Shown here: piece after piece, positions 34,302-44,083 of the stretch
How positions within the stretch are numbered: the stretch's first letter is position 1
Layout of the letters: each line of letters opens with the position of its first letter
NCBI GenBank assembly: GCA_017311315.1
Contig: CM029631.1
Span: forward strand, 8,738,514-8,802,513
Source of the DNA: Dendrocalamus latiflorus
Lineage: Eukaryota > Streptophyta > Magnoliopsida > Poales > Poaceae
Length of the DNA: 64,000 nucleotides
Direction: 5' to 3'
The notes under the pieces: generated by a model
The model's database searches: none
The model's input: the letters and a program-made list of their open reading frames with translations, nothing else
What the model was told of the DNA's origin: nothing
Made by a program: the position numbers and the translations under genes

Positions 34302-35868
34302 ATGTCTCCACAAACACCACTACTCCTTGTCCTCCTGATCTCTCTGGCTGTCACCACCTTTGCGCAGAGCGAGCCCCAAACTCCGCCGGCCCACGGCGTG
34401 TGCGGTGGTCCGGCCGTGGGAGGCGAATGCCACAGCGTCCCCAAGGCGCTTCGCCTGAAGCTGATCGCCATGCCGGTGATCCTCCTCGCCAGCATGCTCG
34501 GAGTGTGCCTTCCGCTCTTCTCCCGGTCCGTGCCGGCGCTCCGCCCCGACGGCAACCTCTTCGTCGTCGTCAAGGCCTTCGCGTCGGGGGTCATCCTCGG
34601 CACCGGCTACATGCACGTGCTCCCGGACTCGTTCAACGACCTCAGCTCGCCGTGCCTGCCCAGGAAGCCCTGGGCGCACTTCCCGTTCACCCCGTTCGTC
34701 GCCATGCTCGCCGCCGTGTTCACGCTCATGGTGGACTCGCTCATGCTCACGTTCAACAACCGGAGCAAGAGCGGCGGCCGGAGCAGCGCCGCGGTCGCGC
34801 ACCATGACCAAGAGAGCCCGGTGCATGCTCACGGACATTGCCACGGGCACGGGCATGTCGACAACGGCACGACGCCGCCAGATCAGGCTGTGGACAAAGC
34901 CGAGGACGACGTGGAGGCCGGTAAGACGCAACTGCGAAGGAATCGCGTCATTGTTCAGGTAATCATTTGCGCACGCGCGTACGTTGCACTTGCACTATAT
35001 GTATGCATGACTAGCGGAGCCAAGATAGTAAATAGTGCAGTAATATGCAACAAGATGCATGCATACATTAAGTCCTCAAAATACAATCAAAATATACATG
35101 CATGTATCCAATTAAAATATGTGTGATTTTTATATATCCAATTAAAATAGTTAAAAAAGTATCAACAACCAAAGTTTACAAAATATGACCGAACGTATCC
35201 TAAACAATATCCTTTTGTGACTAGCGGAGTATATGATATCACCATATACATGCATAGATAAACATTTCAATTAAGCTGATCTATGGCCTGAACTAAGCTA
35301 ACATCTTACACACATCATCAAGTAAATTAGTAGCTATGCTAGTTAGCAATGCAGCATTCACACTCCACACCATGTGACCGGCAGTGGTACACTCATGTCT
35401 TTTCTCTTGCAGGTTCTTGAGATGGGCATCGTGGTGCACTCGGTGGTGATCGGGCTCGGCATGGGCGCGTCGCAGAACGTCTGCACCATCCGGCCGCTCG
35501 TCGCCGCGCTCTGCTTCCACCAGCTCTTCGAGGGAATGGGCCTCGGCGGCTGCATCCTCCAGGCCGAGTACGGCGCGCGGATGCGGTCGGTGCTGGTGTT
35601 CTTCTTCTCGACGACGACGCCGTTCGGGATCGCGCTGGGGCTGGCGCTGACCAAGGTGTACAGCGACAGCAGCCCGACGGCGCTGGTCGTCGTCGGCCTG
35701 CTGAACGCGGCGTCGGCGGGGCTGCTGCACTACATGGCGCTGGTGGACCTCCTCGCCGCCGACTTCATGGGGCCCAAGCTGCAGGGTAGCGTCAGGCTCC
35801 AGCTCGTCTCCTTCCTCGCCGTCCTCCTCGGCGCCGGCGGCATGTCCGTCATGGCCAAGTGGGCCTGA
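34302..35868 (+). CDS. ZIP-family Zn/Fe-regulated metal transporter
   Basis: There are two exons, 34302-34958 and 35413-35868, joined in phase 0 across a GT-AG intron to give 370 aa, normal for plant ZIPs. Residues 1-22 form a signal peptide (LLLVLLISLAVTTFAQS). Membrane segments follow, with the family stretches FASGVILGTGYMHVLPDSF (94-112) and FPFTPFVAMLAAVFTLMVD. The cytosolic variable loop is histidine-rich: H175, H177, H179, H181, H183 and H185 in HAHGHCHGHGH. Helix 4 carries HSVVIGLGMGAS (H228) and helix 5 HQLFEGMGLGG (H255, E259), which line the metal path in ZIPs. The product should move zinc or iron into the cytoplasm. Which ZIP paralogue it is cannot be fixed here. The 3' UTR has an AATAAG near 36093. 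Confidence 0.95.
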
Positions 35869-36676
35869 TCCAGAGCCGGCTGACGCTGACACAGCAAGCG
35901 AGGTACTGTATATATGCTGTGTGTGTCCCAGCTTTTATGCTCACCAACACCTACTGCTGCTGCTGCTGCTGCTGTGAATTAATGTCCAAGAGTGTACTAC
36001 CTGTACTTTTTCCCCCCTTTTTCTGAAGTATAGTATTTGAGCTGTGAATGTTAATTGTCAGTAGATGAGCTGCTTGTAAAATTGTGTGATCTGAATAAGA
36101 TATAAAAAAAACTGTGTACATAAAACATAAACAGTTTCTTAATTGTGCTCTAAGACAGACACGGCTCACGGGAGAGCTGCAACGTGTACGTAGTTTTAAC
36201 GCTCGACATTCCACAATGGTGCAGAAGAGCCGCTTTAGCCCACCATTTGTATGGGCCTGATAGATTAGCCCATTATGCAGATGTTCCAGTCCGGCCTTTG
36301 TGACAACCGGCCTCCGGAGTCCAGTCTCCCCTATGCCTTACTCTCCAATTGCATTCTGCTGCTGACTCTCCTGGAAATCAAATGAACACAAATCTTAAAA
36401 CAATGCAATTAGCAGTGGAGCAGCGTGTGGTCGAATCAGGCTGCAATTTTCCTCACAAATTTGCGCCTTTCACTTCCTTTGAAAATACGGAACACTTGCA
36501 CATTCCCATAGGAGTACTCGCATGCATTCTGGAGCAGAGAACCAACCATACTGGCTACCAGCCTGTGTCCTGAAATGCAGACCACGAAAGGTGAATTTTC
36601 TTTCCCTAACAAGCAAACAAGCGATACTATATGTGCAGTAAGCACTGCTCCCACTAGTTCATAAAAACAAGTTATT
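35869..36676. other. ZIP 3' UTR and spacer
   Basis: The 3' UTR begins after the stop, contains a CTG trinucleotide run near 35952-35973 and an AATAAG signal near 36093. The remainder up to the CACTA element shows no gene. Confidence 0.5.
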
Positions 36677-37359
36677 TTACACTACTACAGAAATCCACAT
36701 TACAGACGGTTCAGAAACGTCATCACAGACGGTTTTCTGAACCGTCTGAAATTATGGGTCAGTGATAATCCAAGTTATCACAGACGGTTTTTGAACCGTC
36801 TGTGATTATGCGATATCACAGACGGTTTTTAATGAAAAACCGTCTGTGATACTCCTCCCCCAGCAGAATCTATTTCTGTTTATAGCTAGCCTCAGGAAAT
36901 GCTAGCCATGCCCTCTGAAACAAGTAGATAATCACAGACATAAACATATACAATTCACACATCTCATTTCATTTCAGATACATTTCACATCTCAATTCAT
37001 TTCACAGACATAAAACATCCAATTGACAACGCACTTCATTTCACAAACATAAAGCATCCATTTCGCAAATCAATTCATTGAGTTGAAATAAAATATCCAT
37101 TAACAAATACACAATTGTAAAAGATCTACACTGTATTTGCACTTAGAATTACAATAAAAAATCATTCTGGGCAGTGGAACTCTCCATCTGATCTTACGAC
37201 TTTTGACCACAAAAATCAAATGAGCTCTCCTCGAATTTTTGCAAAATCCGGCTGTGTCAATGCAGGTGTAGAGATGGACGCAACCTGTCGATAGGAATAT
37301 CAACGCGCGCATATATAAAACTGACATGTATGAAATAAATGTGAGAAGATTGACAAACC

Positions 37360-38030
37360 TTAGAATTAGTGATCTTGGTGGAATCGAGGAGTAGTCTCAT
37401 ATGGTGGCACACGTAGTATCCACACGTGTTGCCCGGCTCCTGCTGGTGGCACTGCAAAAAATATAATGTGTTAAATCAAGTGACATTACTACTATGTGTT
37501 GTATATGATTAATTAATGTGTAGCTAGCGAATACCCGAAACTTGCGATCATGTTTCAAGGCCTTGGCCCCTGTCGTCGAGTCACGTGTTTGTTGAACGTA
37601 TGTGGCGAACGACCTTCGTTATTTGAAAAAGTTAGATTAGTTATTCGGAAGTAAAGAAAGAGTACAATGTACAATGTACTTACCTATCGAGTATTCGGAC
37701 GATAGCTGTGTACTTGGATTTGTTCTTACTTAGAGAATCAAGGTATATAGCCTTGTTCCATTTTGGTATAATTACAATTAAAATCAAATGGAATTTCTCA
37801 TTGTATGGCATAAGAACAAATTCCTTATCTTGGTGAGCCAGCAGTGCTTTTGTAATATAGTCCTCGACGAAGGATGCATTCTCGATGATGGTATCAATGG
37901 CGACCAAGCGTGGGTCCAAGAAACCAATTTGTGATTTCGATGATCTAGCTTCGATCAGCATGAATCTATATATAACATAGGAAAGCAACAAATTGTGACA
38001 TATATCGGTATTACGTGTAGTATGTCCCAA
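37360..38030 (-). pseudogene. Ulp1-like (C48) cysteine protease segment of the CACTA element
   Basis: Three - strand blocks fit one protein. 38030-37680 contains VLMPYNEKFHLILIVI and NKAIYLDSLS. About 37625-37541 gives FATYVQQTRDSTTGAKALKH. 37451 downward gives CHQQEPGNTCGYYVCHHM after a TTTGCAG acceptor. The His (HLILIVI), Asp (YLDS) and Cys (NTCGYYVC) of the SUMO-protease triad are all visible, plus the preceding Gln. Such Ulp1 modules are common passengers in plant CACTA and MULE elements; in cells the family removes SUMO. The N-terminal part of a full protein is not seen, so I call it a fragment, though the catalytic triad is intact. Confidence 0.75.
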
Positions 38031-38350
38031 ATAGCAAACTAATTAAGCTACTGCAGTAAACAATGTAACAATGTAATATGTACCAAATAGCAAACTAATT
38101 AAGCTACTGCAGTAAACAATGTACCAATGTAATATGTACCAAGCATCAAGCATCAACCCTAAACCATAACAGTATGAAGCATCAAGCATCAACCCTAAAT
38201 ATGTACTAAGCAACTAACCATAACAGTATGAAGCATCAAGCATCAACCCTAAACACTAACAGTAAGTATGAAGCATCAACCCTAAATATGTACTAAGCAA
38301 CTAACCATAACAGTATGAAGCATCAAGCATCAACCCTAAACACTAACAGT
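38020..38350. repeat. Short tandem repeats inside the CACTA element
   Basis: A block of about 56 bp around AAGCTACTGCAGTAAACAAT is duplicated (38035-38140). Then AAGCATCAAGCATCAACCCT units recur to about 38345, interleaved with ACTAACCATAACAGTATG. The region is non-coding. Confidence 0.8.
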
Positions 38351-38399
38351 AAGCATGAAGCTCGGGGAGAGATTTGATGACCTTACGGTTTTGGTGACC

Positions 38400-38755
38400 T
38401 TAGGGACGCAGGAGGAGGAGGCGGCGACGACGACGGAGGAGGAGGAGGCGGCGACGACGACGGAGGAGGAGGAGGCGACGGGCTCGGGGAGGCGACGGAG
38501 GAGGAGGCGGCGACGCAGGAGGAGGCGGCGGCGACGGAGGAGGAGGAGGCGACGGGCTCGGGGAGGCGGCGACGGAGGAGGAGGCGACGGGCTCGGGGAG
38601 GCGGCAACGGAGGAGGAGGCGACGGGCTCGGGGAGGCGGCGACAGAGGAGGAGGAGGCTGCGGCGACGTCTTCGTCCGGGGAGGCGGCCGGCGAGGGCTG
38701 GGGGAGGCAGCCGGCGAGGGCTCGGGGAGGCGGCGGCGGCGACGGGCTCGGGATT
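38400..38755. repeat. GGAGGAGGCGGCGAC minisatellite
   Basis: A purine-biased GC-rich array of GAGGAGGAGGCGGCGACG and GGGCTCGGGGAGGCGGC units. It has no stops in several frames, so the Pro/Ser/Arg-rich ORFs across it are artefacts of composition. Confidence 0.85.
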
Positions 38756-38819
38756 TAGATCTAATCGAATAACTGCAGCGCACACGGAAAACCCTAGCGA
38801 GAGGGTATATGTAGGAAGA

Positions 38820-38945
38820 TTATCACAGACGGTTCTAAGTTTAGAACCGTCTGTGATAGTTTACTATCACAGACGGTTCTAAACTTAGAACCGTCTGTGA
38901 TATGTTATCACAGACGGTTCTAAATTTAGAACCGTCTGTGATAAG
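38820..38945. repeat. Triple internal hairpin cluster of CACTA subterminal type
   Basis: Three consecutive palindromes, each ATCACAGACGGTTCTAA...TTAGAACCGTCTGTGAT, lie in the middle of the element rather than at its ends. A single further hairpin lies at 40986-41027. Confidence 0.9.
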
Positions 38946-39084
38946 CCTTTGCCGGCTGTTGCAATTAAGACAACACCAATAACTACACAGCTGCATTCAT
39001 ATCAACTACCAAACAGCTGCATTCATATACAACACCAACCAGCTGCATTCACACAGTGTATTTCTTGATACATTTTGTCATTCT

Positions 39085-39490
39085 CAAATACATCACACAT
39101 ATACATTTTCACATATACATCTCAAAATTGACTACATCACACATTTTCACATATACATCTCAAAATTGACTACATCACATATTTTCACATATACAGCTCA
39201 AAATTGACTACATCACACATTTTCACATATACATATCAAAATTGACTACATCACACATTTTCACATATACATCTCAAAATTGACTACATCACACATTTTC
39301 ACATATACATCTCAAAATTGACTACATCACACATTTTCACATATACATCTCAAAATTGACTACATCACACATTTTCACATATACATCTCAAAATTGACTA
39401 CATCACATATTTCCACATATACATCTCAAAATTGACTACATCACACATTTTCACATATACATCTCAAAATTGTCACACATTTTCACATAT
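39085..39490. repeat. 38-bp tandem array, about ten copies
   Basis: The unit contains CACATTTTCACATATACATC plus TCAAAATTGACTACATCA, repeated nearly perfectly. It lies 3' of the DUF4216 segment on the - strand and is non-coding. Confidence 0.92.
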
Positions 39491-39496
39491 ACATTC

Positions 39497-40366
39497 TTAT
39501 TGTACTTGCTTATTTCCTTTAAAAATTAGCCCTTCATCATGATCAATGCGTACGTAACTAGTTTCGTCACGTTGTTCATCGTCGACCCTTATGCCATTTC
39601 CAAAAGGAGGTAACTCGTCAAATTGATTGTATTCCTCCTCGTCCACTACATTCTCCACTCCGACAATTCTCCTTTTTCCATGAAGAACTACATGGCGTTT
39701 CTTATTTGCCGGATCGGTTACATAGAAAACTTGAACAACTTGATTGACGAGTACGAATGGTTCATCTTTGTACCCGACACGTTGGAGGTCCACGGTCATG
39801 ACACCGTACTTGTCAACCTTCACCTGTGGGAGATGCACCCAACGGCAGCGAAATAAGGGGATCTTGAAAACCACATAGTCGAGCTCCCAAATCTCTTCTA
39901 TGAAGCCATACTACGAGTTTCTCGACCCATCGGTACTGAATGCATCTATGCGGACACCGCTGTTCTGGTTAGTGCTCTTGACATCCTGAGACTGCCTATA
40001 GAATGTGTACCCATTTATGTCATATCCTTGCCATGTCACAACTTTAAATGTCGGCCCTTTTGCCAACCATGTCAGCGTCTCACTCGGCGAGCTCCTAGCG
40101 ATTTGCTCCTTCAACCATTGGTTGAACCGACGGTTGTGTTGCCTCATGATCCAAACATCCGGCCGCTCCGGATTCTGTTGCCGAAGCACACCCTTGTGCT
40201 GGTCCACATAAGGCGCCACTTCAGTCATGTGTTGCAACACCGTGAAATGGGCTTGAGTATACATGTCCATATCTGGAGTGATTGCTTTCCTTCCGATAGT
40301 TCCGAGACCCTTCAGCCTCCCCTCGTGACGAGATTGAGGGACACCTATCGGCTGAATCTGAGCCAT
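39497..40366 (-). pseudogene. CACTA transposase C-terminal segment (DUF4218 tail and DUF4216)
   Basis: 40366-39911 encodes MAQIQPIGVPQSRHEGRL, MYTQAHFTVLQHMTEVAPY and LTWLAKGPTFKVVTWQGYDI plus NGYTFYRQSQ, the region downstream of the TNP2 core. It continues in frame, through one TAG where the family has tyrosine (NS-stop-YG at about 39911), into FKIPLFRCRWV, YKDEPFVLVNQVVQVFYVTD and IVGVENVVDEEEYNQFDELP (39874-39497). That second part is DUF4216. Apart from that nonsense codon the frame is well preserved. The domain has no proven catalytic role and follows the transposase in many plant CACTA elements. Confidence 0.85.
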
Positions 40367-40397
40367 ATAATCGACACAAAACTCAATGACCTCCTTG

Positions 40398-40556
40398 GTT
40401 CTTAAACATCTTCAAATTCTCGCAGTCAATGCATGGACAGCACATATATTCCACCCCCTTATTCAACATATCCTCCTCGACGGCTCTTATAAAAGCAGAA
40501 ACGTCATTAATGTATTCTTCACTCACACGGCTCGCGGCATACATCCAACTTCGGTC
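40398..40556 (-). pseudogene. CACTA transposase-associated (N-terminal) domain fragment
   Basis: The - strand reads DRSWMYAASRVSEEYINDVS, then AFIRAVEEDMLNKGVEYMCC and PCIDCENLKMFKN. The RSWMY...R.S.EYI start and the CCPCxxC cluster are those of the plant transposase-associated domain that opens TNP2-type proteins. It runs directly, with a frame change near 40396, into KEVIEFCVDYMAQIQP from far downstream in the parent protein. The deletion therefore removed the whole DDE core. Confidence 0.85.
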
Positions 40557-40832
40557 CTACGTTACGTACATATATAACAACTTAGTATTAAAATCTAGAA
40601 TAACTAATTATAACTACATATATACCAGCCACATTTATTATATTGAGACTTAATTTCCTAGCTCAATTCATATTACAAACACAATAGCTATTATATAACC
40701 AACAATTTTGCAAATTAATTAACCATCTTCAATAACCACTCATGGATTACTTACACCTAAATTGTAATGCAATTAAAAATAAATAAATTTCATTACTAAC
40801 CATATCTACAGCAACCAGGAAAGTCTGAATCT

Positions 40833-40985
40833 TAATTCAAAACTCAATCTCTGCCTCTTCCCACCAAATTAACTGGCCTGAAATCGCTCTAGCTTCCTCC
40901 CGAGTGAAAAAGTGCGCAGCAGTGGCTAGATCTGGATCGAAATGAAGACGATGCAGTCTGAGCAGCGCAATAAATGCCTTTGTCA
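40833..40985 (-). CDS. Short unknown ORF inside the CACTA element
   Basis: A frame of about 49 codons begins MTKAFIALLRLHRLHFDPDL and ends EEAEIEF followed by TGA. It starts beside the hairpin at 40986-41027. I recognise no family; it may be chance. Confidence 0.2.
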
Positions 40986-41238
40986 TTATCACAGACGGTT
41001 TTTAACTAAAAAACCGTCTGTGATAAGCTTCATACCAGAACGCTTCGCGCGTGTTTCGATGCCAGAACGCTTCGTGTTTCGATCGTCTAATTAACGTCTC
41101 TCGATCATTATACGAAGCGTCTATATCATTCATGTTTGGGTATACGAACCGTTTGTGCTAAAGGTTAAATATGCGCTCCTAATCCAGGTCTCTAGCTAGC
41201 TTCTACGTACGTACAATACAATATACAATTAATACAAC

Positions 41239-41793
41239 ATGACTTCTATTACTGTTCTTGTGATCATCTCCTTCCTCTTATCTGTTCATCACGAATTGTT
41301 CGGCCGGAACCTTACACAGGTGGCCAACAATTTGCATCTGGAGCAGCTTCTCCGCACCCGCCCTGCTCTCCTTCCCCGACTTTCTTGCATCCGTCAGCTT
41401 GACCTGATCCTCCGCCGTCGACGGAGGCGTCTTGCTGCCGCTCAAGAAAGGGAAACATCCCTCACCCTGGTTCTTCTCCACAATGTGCGCAATGCGGAAG
41501 AAGCTCTACACGCATTGCAGAGACTGATGGATAGCCTTGCCAATCAAGCAGAAACGGCAGATTCTGAGGAATCTTTTCATGCTATCCTGTACGACATTAT
41601 GGATGCTGCTGATCATTTGCCCAGGCTGCACGAGGAAGTGCTGAGGACAAGGGCAATCTTAACGGCGTTCGAGAATTTAGCGGCTGATCCTCCAAGTCCC
41701 CAAGTGGAAGAAGAAGCTTACGAAGCCCAAAAGAATACAATCTGGGAAACTCTTTACCTGTGCGACTTTTGTAATAAATTTGCCTCTAATTGA
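41239..41793 (+). CDS. Unknown intact 184-aa ORF carried by the CACTA element
   Basis: The ORF is uninterrupted, on the strand opposite the transposase remnants, between the internal hairpin at 40986-41027 and the terminal repeat cluster. The N-terminus (MTSITVLVIISFLLSVHHEL) looks like a signal peptide or membrane anchor. The rest is strongly helical and charged: HLEQLLRTRPALLPRLSC, LDLILRRRRRRLAAAQERE, and heptad-like Leu spacing in EEALHALQRLMDSLANQAE and EEVLRTRAILTAFENLAA. It ends CDFCNKFASN. Unlike the shadow ORFs nearby, its base composition is ordinary and no comparable antisense frame exists. I do not recognise it. It could be an accessory CACTA protein or a captured host gene. Confidence 0.5.
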   Translation: MTSITVLVIISFLLSVHHELFGRNLTQVANNLHLEQLLRTRPALLPRLSCIRQLDLILRRRRRRLAAAQERETSLTLVLLHNVRNAEEALHALQRLMDSLANQAETADSEESFHAILYDIMDAADHLPRLHEEVLRTRAILTAFENLAADPPSPQVEEEAYEAQKNTIWETLYLCDFCNKFASN

Positions 41794-42206
41794 AATTAAT
41801 AAATTTGCCTTTAATTTGTGACCTCTTGTCTCAGTAGTTCTGTAGTTAAATTATTAGAAGCAATGTGTACTTATATATTAACCTCTGATCTAGAATATGA
41901 CAAACAAAGGGGCATCACAGCCGGTTCTTGTGAAAAACCGTCTGTGAACATTCCCAGACGGTTCTTAACAACAACCGGCTGTAATAGTCGACACAACACA
42001 GACGATTTTTAATAAAAACCGTCTGTGATATTCCAGTATCACAGACGGTTCAGAAGTAAGAACCGTCTGTGATACTCCTTTTTTCCGCCACAAATACCAC
42101 AGACGGCCTTCAAATTAAAACCGTCTGTAATAGTTTACATTACAGACGGTTTCACAAAACCGTCTGTGATTTGCCGTCTACTATTAGCCTTTCTGTAGTA
42201 GTGTTA

Positions 42207-43834
42207 GATATTAACATGGTCCGCAAAACGCACTAATTACTATTATAATATATTTATAAAATCTAGTAAAATTATAATATTATAAAATTACTTTTTGATA
42301 GAAATCTATATATATAATTTTTATATATTAAACCTAAATATTTAAAAGACCTCGGCAGCTAAAATTTCAAAGTTTTGGCTCCACCTGTCCCAAAAGGACT
42401 TGTTTTCTCTAACCGGTGGAGTACTTTTTTTTTTCCGAAAACAATGCGTAGTAGTACTACTTTATAAGTGATTAGACTGGTAGAACAGCCGGTGGTACTA
42501 CTCCCACGATGCTCGCATCACACTACTACAAACAAACATCACCGGACGAGTGCACTCACTGGAAAGCATCTCGAGCAAGCGAAGTAGAACAAGGCAGCGC
42601 GACGAAGACGGAAAGCGCATGCGGCTACGCGTTCACATCGCCTTTTCGCCGCCCTGTAAGGATAATAAAGAGGCAGATAGACGGAGCGATCAGGGTTTTC
42701 CCTAATCTTTTGCTGCTTCCGGCACGTGTGGCTAGAGGTGGTTAATGCAAGGCGCACACCCCGGCGCATGCAGCGCGGGACCACCCAGCCTAGTCGGCCG
42801 CACGTCTCATGAATGTTCTTTCTTGTTTTTATGTTTCATTTCTTCCTAAGCTAAAATAAGTGAGACGGTTTTTTAAATCTTTTTTAAATTGCTTCTTGAA
42901 CCCATTGGTGCGTGGGCTATCCACGTCTTCGCCGTTTTAAAATACATAATAAAAAACTACTAGCCATAATCCAAAAGAGTAGGATCTCAGCTATGTATAT
43001 TTTCTTGTAGTCTTTTGGAGCACGTCGGTCAGGTTTATCCTCACCTGACATAGCCGAGCATGGGTGTGAATTTGGTTATTCATGATTGGGGTTTTGCAAC
43101 TTACATAAAAACAGTGGATCTATCTAAAACATTTCTTTTAAACTAACATACGGATTGTCACTTTAGGTTAGAAATAAGGAACATAGAAGCCACCTGTTTT
43201 TGATCTTACCTGATGATGCTTGAATATGATTCTTTTTATCCTATAATGCCTAACAATATCGTTAAAGCCTTTTGCGTTAATGCCTAAATGCTCAAAATAT
43301 GAATCTTTTGAGCCATATAGGTGCCTAACATGGCTGTTAATGTCTTTCACGTTAACGGTTAACATGTCCATTGCTAATTTGGCCACATGTATATAAAGTA
43401 TTTGCTACTCTCTTTTTTCTCCCATTAAATGCTTGGTTCGTATAACTAAGCTCTAAAACATGACATAACTAGTTATGGCACCCAATACCTCAGAAAGTAA
43501 ATAATATTACGTTGCACTAAATATAGCAAAATATAAAAAGGTCAAATTTGGTCCTGCTCATTTTAGTTTGAGCTTCTGACTTCTAGCTTATTTTTCATTT
43601 TTCATAAATTTCATCTTTTTCTGACTTTTTGGTTGTTTTTTTGAGCTTTTTTGCCTGTTCTTTTTTCACGTATTCGTTTGTATTGTTCGTGATGGGCTAA
43701 CATGTTTTTTCTATTTTTCTATTTTTTTAAATTTAATTAGTCCAAATAAGTCACCATCACTTACAGTATAATTTCAATCAGCTACATTAAAATTTCAGCT
43801 ATAAATCACTTTTTTCAGCGGCACCTTAACAAAC
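42207..43834. other. Intergenic with foldback-family arm
   Basis: No gene is recognised. 43560-43830 matches one arm of the foldback family seen at 6645-7206 (CTTTTTCTGACTTTTTGG, GTGATGGGCTAACATG). The GC-rich ORFs at 42509-42784 overlap on both strands. Confidence 0.45.
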
Positions 43835-43837
43835 TAC

Positions 43838-44080
43838 GGGCCTGTTCTTTTTTGCTACAGCTTATGGCTTTTGGCTGGAATTTTTGAATTTTGGCTGTTT
43901 ACGGTACAGATTACGGAGAGACAAATACTTACTTGCGATTTTGGCTGGTACAGATGTTGGGCTTTTAACGTGTAGATCGTTTAATTTGTAGACCCTGTCT
44001 TAAAAAAATACTCCGTTTAAAAGTTAAGTACTATAGCAAAAAACCAAAAGCTGATTTGAAAAGCTCAAAAGAACAGTCCC
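43838..44080. mobile_element. MITE of the 1610-2136 family
   Basis: The ends GGGCCTGTTCTTTT and, inverted, GGGACTGTTCTTTT are flanked by TAC on both sides (43835-43837 and 44081-44083). At 243 bp it is close to the left part of the first MITE. Confidence 0.75.
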
Positions 44081-44083
44081 TAC

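Larger units (their letters stand above)
36680..42203 (-). mobile_element. CACTA (En/Spm-type) DNA transposon, core-deleted, 5.5 kb
   Basis: The terminal inverted repeats are CACTACTACAGAAA and TTTCTGTAGTAGTG. TTA is duplicated at 36677-36679 and 42204-42206, the 3-bp duplication expected of CACTA elements. Both subterminal regions (36700-36860 and 41910-42180) are packed with ATCACAGACGGTT / AACCGTCTGTGAT hairpins, the likely transposase-binding sites. On the - strand, in order, come a transposase-associated domain, DUF4218-tail/DUF4216 sequence and an Ulp1-type protease. The catalytic TNP2-like core is absent. The ends look competent if transposase is supplied in trans. Confidence 0.93.

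Noticed and set aside
34320..34931. 203-codon antisense ORF across ZIP exon 1, and the 135-codon alternative frame
   Set aside because: Shadows of the GC-rich ZIP exon, which has clear domains and splice sites in its own frame.
38336..38882. Pro/Ser/Arg-rich ORFs of 74-175 codons
   Set aside because: They are translations of the GGAGGAGGCGGCGAC minisatellite inside the CACTA element, open on both strands.
38020..39490. Regular tandem repeats considered as a CRISPR-like array
   Set aside because: The units are contiguous, without unique spacers, and lie in a plant CACTA transposon.
42420..42540. CACACTACTACAAACAAAC considered as another CACTA end
   Set aside because: No inverted partner or 3-bp duplication was found, and the match stops after a few bases.
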